Positions 1 to 9,289 of a DNA stretch of 27,500 bases are shown one piece after another. The DNA is from Halisarca cf. caerulea (Eukaryota; Porifera; Demospongiae; Chondrillida; Halisarcidae). The notes under the pieces were generated by a model, which saw nothing but the letters and a program-made list of their open reading frames with translations, was not told where the DNA came from and did not search any database. Positions within the stretch are counted from its first letter, which is position 1. Every line of letters starts with the position of its first letter. Position numbers and translations under genes: made by a program. The stretch spans positions 7,202,501 to 7,230,000 of the forward strand of contig CAUJGJ010000397.1 in NCBI GenBank assembly GCA_963170055.1, given 5' to 3'.

Positions 1-2
1 CA

Positions 3-218
3 GCACCCACCGGGAAGCCTAGTAGTGAGGTGTGTCGGTCCTGGAACGCCAACAGGTGCAGGCATCCGAGGTGCAGGTACCGACACGTGTGCAGCAGCTG
101 TGGCGAAGCTCACCCAGTGGTGACCTGTCCAAGGGGACAGCGGGAACTTCCAACTACAGAGATGCGCGGGCCCAGTGGCCCGAGACTGGCGAGAAGGGAG
201 GCCCACAATCCTTATTAA
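3..218 (+). CDS. gag: gag-like protein, C-terminal zinc-finger fragment
   Basis: The frame is open from the first codon of the window, so the N-terminus lies outside; it stops at 216-218. The visible 71 residues hold two adjacent Cys/His motifs: C-x7-C-x4-C-x3-H (CCCH type), then C-x2-C-x3-H-x4-C, followed by a basic tail. Fingers of this kind at the end of ORF1 are known from Ngaro/DIRS elements and should bind element RNA or DNA. It is followed by 335 nt of spacer before the RT ORF. GTG codons at 30 and 32 are internal and not real starts. Confidence 0.65.
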   Translation, partial: APTGKPSSEVCRSWNANRCRHPRCRYRHVCSSCGEAHPVVTCPRGQRELPTTEMRGPSGPRLARREAHNPY

Positions 219-553
219 CAGGAGTGTGCAAGGGGGTAGAACTGATATAGGCTGGGTTGTGTTGGCGGGTACCCTGGTTTATTTGGTGTTTCTCCCCCCC
301 CTTTTGGGGGGGCAGCACTGTTTGTTGTGTTTGTTTGAGTCTGTGATTGATTTTGCAGTCGACTGGGAGGGGGGTTGCCTGGCCCAGGTAGTCGTGCGGT
401 GAGTAGGCTCACGTCTATCCTGGGGTATTTTTTGTCAATTATTTATGGAGTAATTCTTCAGGACGTGAGTACGCGCATGTGGGAAGTATGTCGAGTGGGG
501 CGCGAGACAATGGGACGCCTGAGAGTGGATGAAGTGTGCTGAGAGTACGTGTG
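219..553 (+). other. spacer between gag and RT ORFs, with C8-T4-G7 hairpin
   Basis: No coding frame continues through this 335-nt stretch. A run of eight C (294-301), four T (302-305) and seven G (306-312) forms a 7-bp G-C stem with a T4 loop. An in-frame TGA at 530-532 closes the RT frame upstream of its ATG at 554. How the second ORF is translated (re-initiation or a spliced RNA) is not evident. Confidence 0.5.
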
Positions 554-2353
554 ATGATGCATGGGCGATATATCCCTACCCCATCGTCCTTTGCAGGGCC
601 TGATGGGTACCCTTACATGGAGGATCTTGGTCAGTTGGAGAGATGTGTTCCCCAAGCAGATGCACTTGGCGTCCCCGCTGCACTCCGGGGGATTGTCACC
701 CCGTTGCATTGGCAGGTGTGGGACCACTTACTGGCTACGCACCCGGATCAGGTTTTTCGTCGGTATATCTGTCAGGGGATACGTGCTGGTTTTCGATTGG
801 GGTTCGACCGCAGCCACCTATTGAAGTCAGTAGTGCGGAATTCACCGTCAGTCAGTGAACGGCCGGAGGTGGTCAGGGCCTACCTAGCAGAGGAGTGCGC
901 TCTAGGTAGGGTGATAGGTCCACTCAGGCGCGATGCGTTTCCCATGGTGCATGTGAGTAGGCTCGGATTGGTGCCAAAGAAGACTCCGGGATCGTGGCGG
1001 CTGATTGTGGACCTTTCAGCGCCAGAAGGAGGCAGTGTGAATGACGGTATCGAGGGGCGCTGGTGCTCCCTCTCATACATGACGGTGGCGGACGCATTAG
1101 GAATGGTCCGGCAGTTGGGACAAGGATGTCTGCTTGCAAAGGTAGACATTAGCAAGGCGTACCGGATGGTGCCAGTACACCCGGAGGACCGTCCATTGCT
1201 GGGGATGCTGTGGGAGGACCAGTTGTATGTCGACGGGACCCTTCCGTTTGGGCTTCGCTCGGCACCCAAGATTTTTTCAGCAGTCGCAGATGCGATCGAA
1301 TGGATAGCTCGTCAGGCAGGCTTACGCTGTATTGGGCACTATCTCGATGACTTCTTGTTGGCGGGTAGCCCGCAGTCACCGGAGTGCCGACAGGCACTAG
1401 GGCTTCTGCTGGATGTGTTTGCCCAATTGGGTGTGCCAGTTGCACAAGAGAAAACTGAAGGACCGGCCACGACCCTAACGTTCTTGGGTTTCGAAATCGA
1501 CACAGTTCGGATGGAGGTGCGTCTGCCCAGGGACAAGCTCCGTGCCCTGCAGGACCTCCTTGCCGAGTGGGTTCAGAAACAATCGTGCACCAGGCGGGAG
1601 TTGGAGTCACTCCTGGGGTCATTGGGACATGCCGGTTACGTCGTGGAGGAGGGAAAAACCTTCCTACGTAGATTGTTTGAGCTGTTGTCAGTAGCCAGGA
1701 AGCCCTGGCATCATATCCGACTGAACGCAGCAGCCAGATCGGACTTGTGCTGGTGGCAGTTGTTTCTTGCGCCGCTGAACCATCGCTCAGTGCGGCAGTC
1801 ACTCGTTCCAGGGGGCCAACGGTTCACATTTGCGACAGACGCATCCGGCTCGGTGGGGTGCGGAGCAGTGTGGGACTACCGCTGGTTCCAACTGAAATGG
1901 TCGGAACTACCTGCTGCGTTTCATGATGATGTTGTAGGGGATAGCATCACATCAAAGGAGCTACTGCCGATAGTGCTTGCGGTGGGCACATGGGGCCCTT
2001 ACTGGCGCGACAGTACGGTTTTGGTGTTGTGTGATAACCAAGGGGCGGCAGCAGCCATAAACTCAGGCTATAGCAAGGTACCCCGCATCATGCAGTTATT
2101 ACGGGCCTTGTTCTTCATAAAGGCACGATTTAGGGTTCGGCTTTCGGCGGCATACCTCCCGGGGCATCTGAATGTAGTGGCAGATGCGATATCCCGTGAC
2201 CGCTTGCCTTTTCTGTTTGCACAGGTTCCGGAGGCTCGGGACGGGCGAGCAGCAGCTCCTTATCAACTGGCCCACCTGCTACTGGACAGCAGCGGGGATT
2301 GGACATCGCCAACTTGGAGGGCGTCGTTCGGGTCTTGCTTTCCTCCGGACTAG
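554..2353 (+). CDS. reverse transcriptase-RNase H polyprotein (Ngaro/DIRS type)
   Basis: 599 aa from the first ATG (554); the frame is closed by TGA at 530-532, so the GTG at 536 is not needed. The RT domain spans about residues 85-320: AKVDISKAYR carries the first catalytic Asp (about 198) and YLDDF (about 263-267) the Asp pair, preceded by LPFGLRSAPKIF. The RNase H domain spans about residues 425-550, with the acidic set D (FATDAS, about 429), E (SKELLPIV, about 469), D (LCDNQ, about 494) and D (VADAIS, about 544). The reading frame is intact and the catalytic residues are present, so the copy may be recent. Its 3' end overlaps the frame of the downstream recombinase by about 150 nt. Confidence 0.9.
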   Translation: MMHGRYIPTPSSFAGPDGYPYMEDLGQLERCVPQADALGVPAALRGIVTPLHWQVWDHLLATHPDQVFRRYICQGIRAGFRLGFDRSHLLKSVVRNSPSVSERPEVVRAYLAEECALGRVIGPLRRDAFPMVHVSRLGLVPKKTPGSWRLIVDLSAPEGGSVNDGIEGRWCSLSYMTVADALGMVRQLGQGCLLAKVDISKAYRMVPVHPEDRPLLGMLWEDQLYVDGTLPFGLRSAPKIFSAVADAIEWIARQAGLRCIGHYLDDFLLAGSPQSPECRQALGLLLDVFAQLGVPVAQEKTEGPATTLTFLGFEIDTVRMEVRLPRDKLRALQDLLAEWVQKQSCTRRELESLLGSLGHAGYVVEEGKTFLRRLFELLSVARKPWHHIRLNAAARSDLCWWQLFLAPLNHRSVRQSLVPGGQRFTFATDASGSVGCGAVWDYRWFQLKWSELPAAFHDDVVGDSITSKELLPIVLAVGTWGPYWRDSTVLVLCDNQGAAAAINSGYSKVPRIMQLLRALFFIKARFRVRLSAAYLPGHLNVVADAISRDRLPFLFAQVPEARDGRAAAPYQLAHLLLDSSGDWTSPTWRASFGSCFPPD

Positions 2354-3264
2354 CTCCTTCTACGCAACGCTCGTACCAGTCGGGGACCAAGAGATACTTG
2401 GAGTTCTGCCGTTTAGCGGCACTGGATCCGTTCCCAGTACAAGAGAGCAGCCTGTGTTTGTTTGTTGCCCACCTATCCACGGCTCGGGTCGCGGGTCCGA
2501 CGGTAAAGCTATACCTGGCGGCGGTCCGACATGCGCAAATCACGATGGGCATGGGGGATCCCAGGATAGCAGCCATGCCACAGTTAGAATATGTGACTAA
2601 GGGCTATAAAAAGACCATAGTGACGCCTGGTCGGACACGGCTGCCAGTGACCATGGAGATCATGAGGAAGCTACACGAGCAATGGGAGCAACATCCCAGC
2701 AGGGCGGTCGCTACAATGTTGTGGGCCGCCGCGTGCATGTGTTTCTTTGGTTTCCTGAGGACGGGCGAGATTGTGGTGCCGGACGATGCTTCTTTTGATA
2801 GCAGCATTCACCTGGCGACAGGCGATGTGAAGGTGGACGATGTCAGGGATCCGCAATTTTTAGAGGTGCAAATCAAGGCCTCCAAAACTGACCCGTTTCG
2901 CCTGGGGGTATCAATTTATATCGGGAGGACGGGTACGGACATCTGTCCAGTGGCTGCTATTTTGGCTTATGCAGTGCAGCGGGGCACAACACCTGGCCCA
3001 TTCTTTTGTTTTTCAGGCACTCAGGCGCTAACCAGGGCACGTCTGGTGAAGGCAGTCCGAGAGGCATTGTCAGCTGCGGGTGTCGAGGCACACCAGTACT
3101 CTGGACATAGTTTCCGCATTGGCGCAGCGACTACGGCGGCAGCCAAGGGAGTGCCCGACTCACTCATTAAGACAATGGGGCGGTGGAAGAGTATGGCGTA
3201 CACTACATATATCCGTACGCCACGGGCCCAGCTGTGCGCAGTTTCGAAAACACTATGCTCTTGA
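2200..3264 (+). CDS. tyrosine recombinase (YR) of the DIRS-order element
   Basis: Phage-integrase-type tyrosine recombinase. Counting from TTG at 2299, a SAM-like N-terminal domain (SSGLAPSTQRSYQSG) is followed by the catalytic domain with Arg in FLRTGE (about 154), Lys in KASKTD (about 196), HSFR box (His 270, Arg 273), GRW (Trp 296) and nucleophile Tyr in YTTYIR (about 304). The frame is open from 2200 (stop TGA 2197-2199) to TAA at 3262-3264 but has no ATG before residue 83, inside the folded domain. It lies one base back relative to the RT frame and overlaps it at 2200-2353. Expression must therefore use frameshifting, splicing or a non-ATG start. A splice-acceptor-like tract ends at AG 2223-2224. 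All catalytic residues are kept. Confidence 0.9.
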   Translation, partial: PLAFSVCTGSGGSGRASSSSLSTGPPATGQQRGLDIANLEGVVRVLLSSGLAPSTQRSYQSGTKRYLEFCRLAALDPFPVQESSLCLFVAHLSTARVAGPTVKLYLAAVRHAQITMGMGDPRIAAMPQLEYVTKGYKKTIVTPGRTRLPVTMEIMRKLHEQWEQHPSRAVATMLWAAACMCFFGFLRTGEIVVPDDASFDSSIHLATGDVKVDDVRDPQFLEVQIKASKTDPFRLGVSIYIGRTGTDICPVAAILAYAVQRGTTPGPFFCFSGTQALTRARLVKAVREALSAAGVEAHQYSGHSFRIGAATTAAAKGVPDSLIKTMGRWKSMAYTTYIRTPRAQLCAVSKTLCS

Positions 3265-3387
3265 CATACGCCTGTCTTGTCATTGTTATACAGTATTGTG
3301 TTTCACACTCGACGGTATTAGGTACATGTGAGGTAGTTGATTAAGGCGTGTTCATTGTGTGTAGCGGCGGATAGTCTATAGGGATAT

Positions 3388-3421
<34 letters not shown>

Positions 3422-4026
3422 AGGGAAGGGGAGAGAGGGAGGTACTCCTATGGAGTGTGGTACTAAGCACAAGGGGTATTCAAGAAAGGTGGCTTGGGGG
3501 TCAGGGTCGGCTGGTTGAATAACAAGCTCGCCCCTTTGGGGGTCGGGTGTAACCCTTGCCTCAAGCCATGGGGCAATCGTAACATGAGTATTGAAGGAGA
3601 GTTAAGTGGTTATCCTTACAGGGGAATAATTAAGGGGGTAGCAAATCCTCATGACGTCATTTCCGGTGAAGTCACGGTCACCGGGGTGTTTCCGGTAACC
3701 GGTTGCGGTTAGCAGTGACTGGTATAATAGATTCCCACGAGTCAGGATAACCAGCACGTGACGGGGTTACTGCTTCCGGCCTAACCTGACCTGGCCCTCA
3801 GGCCACAAGTGTGAGTGTAAGGTGGAGTATACGTAGGTAAGCTAGCCGGTAGATATTATGTGTAAGTTCTATGTGTATAGGTGGGTGGTTAGGTGGGAAT
3901 CAGGATGGTAATGGTTACTTCGGTGGCACTTGGCACGGGAAGGACTGAAACCTAGTGTGTGGTTAGTGATGGGGTCCCGAGAGCCAACCCCTCGGGGTAC
4001 CGAAGGCCGACCAAATACGATCAATT
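3265..4026 (+). other. 3' non-coding part of the DIRS-order element and flank
   Basis: No convincing coding frame. Short near-palindromic blocks occur around 3661-3705 (GTCACGGTCACCGG and GGTAACCGG). Circular-junction or split repeats could lie here, but only the 3' side is in the window. A GA microsatellite lies at about 3391-3417. The exact element end is not visible. Confidence 0.4.
3391..3417. repeat. (GA)n microsatellite
   Basis: About 13 perfect GA dinucleotides followed by an A/G-rich stretch to about 3440, in the 3' region of the retrotransposon. Confidence 0.9.
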
Positions 4027-4616
4027 AATGTATGTATACACATGTATGTATGTATACACATGTATATATGTATACACATGTATATATGTATACACATGTA
4101 TATATGTATACACATGTATATATGTATACACATGTATATATGTATACACATGTATATATGTATACACATGTATATATGTATACACATGTATGTATGTATA
4201 CACATGTATGTATGTATACACATGTATGTATGTATACACATGTATGTATGTATACACATGTATATATGTATACACATGTATATATGTATACACATGTATA
4301 TATGTATACACATGTATATATGTATACACATGTATATATGTATACACATGTATATATGTATACACATGTATATATGTATACACATGTATATATGTATACA
4401 CATGTATATATGTATACACATGTATATATGTATACACATGTATATATGTATACACATGTATATATGTATACACATGTATATATGTATACACATGTATATA
4501 TGTATACACATGTATATATGTATACACATGTATATATGTATATATATGTATATATGTATACATATGTATATATGTATACATATGTATATATGTATATATA
4601 TATATATATATATATA
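4027..4616. repeat. 18-bp minisatellite grading into (TA)n
   Basis: About 28 copies of an 18-bp unit (GTATACACATGTATATAT, written from one phase). One copy at the left edge and four consecutive copies at about 4189-4255 carry a TATG variant in place of TATA. From about 4535 the array loses the CAC trinucleotide and decays to pure (TA)n at 4592-4616. All frames on both strands stay open because 18 is a multiple of three; this coding capacity is not meaningful. Confidence 0.95.
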
Positions 4617-5934
4617 CACAGGGGCATTATATCGCTTTTTGGAAGTTGGGGATCACAGGCGACAAAGTTATGGAAATTGTGGAATTTGTCACATTTTACC
4701 TATACGTCATTACCGACAGAAGGTAAACGTTGTAATACATCATCAGTAGCGGGCGCTTACAGTGGTTTAGCGATTGCAGAATCTTTCGAATCCTATCGAC
4801 TTTGAAAAGGCAAAAAACCGTTTTGTGCCTTAATAAGTTTTGTTTAGGCATTTATAAAACCACATCAATGTTTAATCGCAATGTTCAAGCTACACTAGTA
4901 CCGTCAAAAAGGGCCAGGTACCGCCGATATCGACCTTCCCACCTCGAATGATCGTTGCAGAATGCCGAATCAATGTAAGAAAGTGCTGTGACAGGTAACT
5001 GCACTATACTATCCAGGATATCCTAGATCACGAATGAAACACTAGCTAAAATCGGAAAAATGTTAGCAGGCTCAGTCTACTTTCTGACTTTGTACTAATC
5101 GATTGATTTCGCACGCAAGCTAGTGCCACTGTCTTTGCGTCTTAGTCGTCAAGTATGCCACTTTCGCCGCAGATATGACTATCAATGACAAGAATATATG
5201 CATAAGAACTCACCGATACTTTTTTGAACCATTTAATGAAAAATAGAACTATCCGCACAACAAATTGCCGACCAGATCGATTGTTCACGTAGTTGATAAC
5301 ATTGTAGGGCGCTTATTTCCAATGTACCATACGAATATGCCAATACTGATGACGTGCACCTTACGTCATCCTAAAATGGCGGATTGGAACCGTCCTGCAA
5401 ATATATCGTGTTTTGGGGACGTGTACCCGGGACTTTTTCCGAACAACAAAAGAATCCAACGATTTAAAATCCTTTTGTCTACTTGTTTTCGCTGAGCGGG
5501 GATTATATAAGCAGGTTAGCCTAAGATATTACCATTTTAATTGTCATTTTTAGCCATTTTTACCCGGTAAAAGTACATTTTTCGTTTTAACTATTTCAGT
5601 TGGAGTTATATGTTCTCCGCTCAGCATCCATATCTTAAATGAACTTTACTCTTTCATCTCATACCAGTTTCATCTCTTTGGGAGACCGTCTACACATCCC
5701 CAAAATGACGTTTAGAGAAAAAGTGTACATTTTTCAAAATCATTTTTATACTTCTGCGTATGACACATGGGCCTGTTTTGTAGTTTATTGTTTCGTTAAA
5801 TAACATTAAAACACTAAACAGTTGTAAAAATTGACGTACATTGTTGTTTGAGCTGTAAAATTCGATGTATATATTACCATTTTGAGCGGCGGCCATTTTC
5901 TTCCCCAGTTGAAAAGCGCTATAATGAGCCTGTG
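4617..5934. mobile_element. 1.32-kb non-autonomous DNA element with inverted ends, inserted in TA repeat
   Basis: The left end starts CACAGGGGCATTATA at 4617. The reverse complement of the right end (5934 inward) starts CACAGGCTCATTATA. The first 23 positions match at 20, and a GGGGA block follows on both sides. Both ends abut TA (4615-4616 and 5935-5936) and the (TA)n tract continues on each side, as expected for insertion into TA. No long ORF is present. TA targeting fits Tc1/mariner-like elements, but the family is not identified. Inside lies a smaller foldback (5491-5625). Confidence 0.65.
5491..5625. repeat. short foldback inside the 1.3-kb element
   Basis: Arms 5491-5510 (GCTGAGCGGGGATTATATAA) and 5606-5625 are imperfect inverted repeats. 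The outer 9 bp (GCTGAGCGG / CCGCTCAGC) pair exactly. Confidence 0.5.
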
Positions 5935-6120
<186 letters not shown>

Positions 6121-6693
6121 TGTACCCCCCATTCCTGTTCCCTTTGTGGGTCTCAGGTAGATGCTTCAGGGGTCCACAGCCTGAGTTGCCGGAGAAGCAA
6201 GGGTAGACTCCCGAGACATGCAGCTCTTAATGACATTGTCCACCGCACCCTCTCCTCAGTCAATGTCCCTGCAACCTTGGAACCACATGGTTTATGCCGC
6301 AGTGATGGCAGGAGACCAGATGGTCTTACCATCACACCGTGGGCCAAAGGTCGTGCCCTGGTGTGGGACGTGACTTGTTGGGATTCCTTTGCTCCATCCC
6401 ACATTCACATGTCCTCAGCTAGAGCAGGCATGCTCGCTGACCATGCAGCAGACAGGAAGCGGGAAACCTACAGAGATTTACTTCCATCGTACTGCTTCAT
6501 ACCAATTGCTCTCAAATCCACAGGCGTCTTCGGACAAGATGCACTCGATTTTATTTGTGATGTAGCAAAACGTTCCAGGCTCATCACTAATGATCCCCTA
6601 TCCTATCTCAAGATTTGCCAACGCATCAGTGTTTGTATTCAGAACTTTAATGCTATGTCTATTTTAGGTTGTTCAGTAGCTACTGTAGTGTAA
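6121..6693 (+). pseudogene. C-terminal fragment of RLE-type non-LTR retrotransposon ORF
   Basis: About 190 residues in one open frame, directly joined to (TA)n on the 5' side and ending at TAA 6691-6693. A zinc-knuckle-like C-x2-C-x9-H-x3-C (CSLCG...GVHSLSC) is followed by a basic helix-like stretch, then RPDG and, 15 residues on, WDVT. This order, a CCHC knuckle then a PD-(D/E)xK restriction-like endonuclease core, is the C-terminal layout of R2/NeSL/Hero-class retrotransposon proteins. The reverse transcriptase is absent, so this is a 5'-truncated copy, as target-primed reverse transcription often leaves. The exact clade is unknown. Confidence 0.6.
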
Positions 6694-6921
6694 TTGTCTC
6701 TTTTAGGTTTTTTTTTCTCAGTGTTCTCTATGTACTGTATGTTTGCATCATTATTAGGCCATAGCACTTTTCTGTTATGTATATATATATATGTATATAT
6801 ATACAGTATATATATATATATACATACATATATACACATATATATATGCACAATACATTTAATATAATTATTATAAATAATATTATAATTACTGATAATA
6901 TTATAAAATACATGCATGAGA
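6694..6921. repeat. AT-rich spacer with short (TA)n tracts
   Basis: Contains (TA)n at about 6779-6848 and ATAATATTATA-type runs. No gene is seen. The first part may be the 3' UTR of the retrotransposon fragment. Confidence 0.6.
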
Positions 6922-8645
6922 CTATAATAGAGACACAACAATACCATACATAGCTATAGCATGCACTTCTTGTACACCCGACTTAACAATAAAATCAACA
7001 TTAGCTGTCAAGGCATTGTTAACAACTTTTTCTAGAATACAGTTAGGGATGCCTGATGCAATCTCCACCTCAAACAAGAGGTTCTCAGCTGGCACAATGC
7101 TGTCACGGTATGCTTTAAACTGTTTCATCAAGGAGTGCTGCTTCTCCAACGGTAAATACCTGACTGGTGGACAGTTCGGTACCAATTCAATGTGTGATGG
7201 AGTGCAAACATTGCATTTGCAAGTCAGCGAACAAATATTGCAACACTCATGCAGCACTGCTGGGCCCTTTGCAATATTGTCACCAAAATGAAACATTAGC
7301 TGTTTACGACACATTCAGAATTGTTCGCACAATATGCCCGCACCTCACTAGTTGAGCCAGAAAAACCTGAAAAATCGGTACCAGTATAATATATACAGGC
7401 TTCTGATTGAAGACCATCTCTTCCACAACGCCCACTCTCTTGAACATAGGCTTCAATACTCCGAGGTGCTCCCCAGTGTATCACTTGCAGAATGTTAGGA
7501 GCATCCACACCCATCCCAAAAGCAACTGTGGCAATCAGTATTCTGAGTGAGCCATTGACCTTTGTAAAATCCTCCAAAATGTCATTTTTTACTTCCCTGG
7601 TGGATGCCACAGTAAAAATATTGTACACTGGTGTGCAATTTCCACCAGGATAGAGGCAGTCATGCTTGCCCAACTCGTCTACCAAAGTGTGCAAAATGAC
7701 ACTGCATTGAGGATAACTTGAGCAAAATATAATACACCTATCTGCACACACTCCATGTTGCTCCACTGCTTCCACAAGGGGTAAAAGGGCACTCATTGGA
7801 TCATCAGGCTTGGTCTGGACAATATATTTAATGTTAACCCAGTTGGGGGATTTCACAATCTAGCTGCAGTTGGCCATACATAATTTGCTGACAATGTCTT
7901 TCTTCATGGATGCAGTAACTGTAGCTGTAAGTGCCATGCAATTTACTGATCTAGGGATGATGGAGCGTACTTCATTTATGTTCTGAAACTCATGTCTAAA
8001 TGTTTCTCCCCTGGACAATGAAAGAAACAGCCAATTAAATTTATTTACTACACATAATATACACAATATGATACTGCCTATACATTATCTCATGCAGGAT
8101 ACTTACCATTCTCTGACACAGTGGGCTTCATCCACCACAAGTGCTATGAGATTCTCTTGGTATACAGACGAACGAAACATCTCACGCCACTGAAGCACAC
8201 AAAGCAAAGATTCTGGGCTCATAAACACAATTTGATAGTCACCACGTTGAACAGAAGCATGATCTGTCTGGTCTTCTCCGACAAAAGTGCAATACAAACC
8301 TCAGTTCGGAAGCTTAACAACTTGGTCTTTCATCAATGAAATCAACCAACTTACAACTAAAGCTATGCTAGAATAGCTAACCAATGCTGTGCAGGGTGGA
8401 GAGATCCACGCTCCCAAAAAGTCAAAAAGAAAGGGTAATGCAGCGTAACATAATGACTTGCTGGCGCCCGTCGGTAAAGAAACAAAGACGTCTCGACCAC
8501 TGATGAAATTCAATATAGCGCGTCATTGGTTTTCTGTCAAGGAAGTGTATAATAACTTCTCTATGGATGATGAAAGACATTCCTCGACAATATTCGCTGG
8601 AACACTACTCGTTAGAAGTCTTGGAATATCAAATACACGAGCCAT
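6922..8645 (-). pseudogene. RecQ-family DNA helicase pseudogene, two exons
   Basis: Read on the minus strand from ATG 8645. Exon 1 (8645-8107) encodes a Walker A-like LPTGASKSLCY, a motif Ia-like LISLMKDQV, SPESLL and the DEAHC box (VVDEAHCVREW). An intron (8106-8011, GTAAGT...CCAG) splits the Trp codon. Exon 2 (8010 down) encodes motif III ALTAT, TATVAFGMGVDAP and QESGRCGRDG (motif VI), then a Cys-rich zinc-binding part (CCNICSLTCKC). This is the RecQ helicase core plus zinc domain. Damage: in-frame TGA at 8523-8525 and 8301-8303, TAG at 7860-7862, and a frameshift near 7309-7315 that puts the C-terminal frame (7314-6922) out of phase. Walker A reads GASKS where GxGKS is usual. With these lesions it should not make a working 3'-5' helicase. 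Upstream, an inverted CCAAT (8717-8721) and CACGTG (8695-8700) could be promoter remains. Confidence 0.85.
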
Positions 8646-8767
8646 CTTCACTTCTTTGTGACGAGTCATGTGACGATCTGTGACTTTTTCGCTTCACGTG
8701 ACTATCTAGCAATCTGATTGGCCAGCATTATTTTGTGCTGGCATGACAAGATTTTGGACTAAACTCA

Positions 8768-8817
8768 CCAGACCACCCTTCTCACCGCCATTGTACTACA
8801 CGGCGAGGGTGGTCTGG
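8768..8817. repeat. inverted repeat, 12-bp arms
   Basis: Perfect arms CCAGACCACCCT (8768-8779) and AGGGTGGTCTGG (8806-8817). The stem can extend through CGCC/GGCG with a small bulge. May be a MITE remnant. Confidence 0.7.
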
Positions 8818-8910
8818 GTACGAGACTATCACTGTCGTTCCATTCTAGAGCATTCTTAACTCTTGCTTGTTCAGGTATGAGCCAAAAATTAGTAAGAATA
8901 GCAAAAATAA

Positions 8911-8972
8911 CAAGCGATTCGAGTTTAAGAAACTCATGGGCCGCCTACGGCTCTGGAAACTCGAATCGCTTG
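8911..8972. repeat. inverted repeat, 16-bp perfect arms
   Basis: CAAGCGATTCGAGTTT (8911-8926) and its exact reverse complement (8957-8972) around a 30-nt loop. Confidence 0.85.
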
Positions 8973-9289
8973 GAAATCGGCGTTATTGACTAAAATAATA
9001 TTTCGAAGAACTCTTCTGGTCTAAAAGACCCTTCGCTGATAAAATCAGGAGCAAACGAATGAATTTCATTGAAATATAGCTGAAAGATTTTGTACTGACT
9101 TCGCATCCGCCATGTTGTTGACACATATATATTATATAATGTTATCATTTTACTGTATATAGGAAGTCAGAAGTGGACAGACCACCCCAGCTGGCTTTGG
9201 TCTTGAGCTGGAAGTTAGTATATTGTATATTGGTTTGCATATTATAGAGAACACACATAAAGGCACACTCATACACCTCTAAGGTATAC

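Larger units (their letters stand above)
1..3960 (+). mobile_element. DIRS-order (Ngaro-like) retrotransposon, 5' end outside window
   Basis: Three plus-strand ORFs in the order gag C-terminus, RT-RNase H, tyrosine recombinase define a DIRS-order element. No methyltransferase domain is seen, which fits Ngaro better than DIRS1. These elements move by reverse transcription and integrate a circular intermediate with their tyrosine recombinase, so no protease or DDE integrase is expected and none is seen. The left end is cut by the window. The right boundary is not resolved: unique-looking sequence runs from the YR stop at 3264 to the minisatellite near 4027. The split direct repeats expected at the 3' end could not be paired because the 5' copy is missing. 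Confidence 0.8.
8646..9289. other. divergent intergenic region with two foldbacks
   Basis: Lies between the minus-strand RecQ relic and the plus-strand HECT gene. Besides the inverted CCAAT and CACGTG near the RecQ start it holds two inverted repeats: arms 8768-8779 / 8806-8817 (CCAGACCACCCT) and arms 8911-8926 / 8957-8972 (CAAGCGATTCGAGTTT). A GCCATGTTG block at 9109-9117 is the reverse of a CAACATGGC motif also seen at 15902. No coding exon was recognised. Confidence 0.5.

Noticed and set aside
1149..1802. Minus-strand 217-aa ORF
   Set aside because: Antisense shadow of the RT-RNase H ORF.
4027..4616. Possible CRISPR-like array
   Set aside because: Units are contiguous 18-bp repeats without unique spacers, in a eukaryotic context.
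3959..4805. Long ORFs on all frames of both strands (Tyr/Ile/Cys repeats)
   Set aside because: They are translations of the 18-bp minisatellite, whose unit length is a multiple of three and lacks stops.
8301..8525. TGA codons in the helicase as selenocysteine or reassigned codons
   Set aside because: A TAG stop and a frameshift occur in the same gene, and TGA is used as a normal stop in the window; pseudogene decay is simpler.
6922..8645. tRNA or rRNA genes in the spacers around this locus and elsewhere in the window
   Set aside because: No cloverleaf-compatible box A/box B pair or conserved rRNA core was recognised by eye; a tRNA scan would be decisive.
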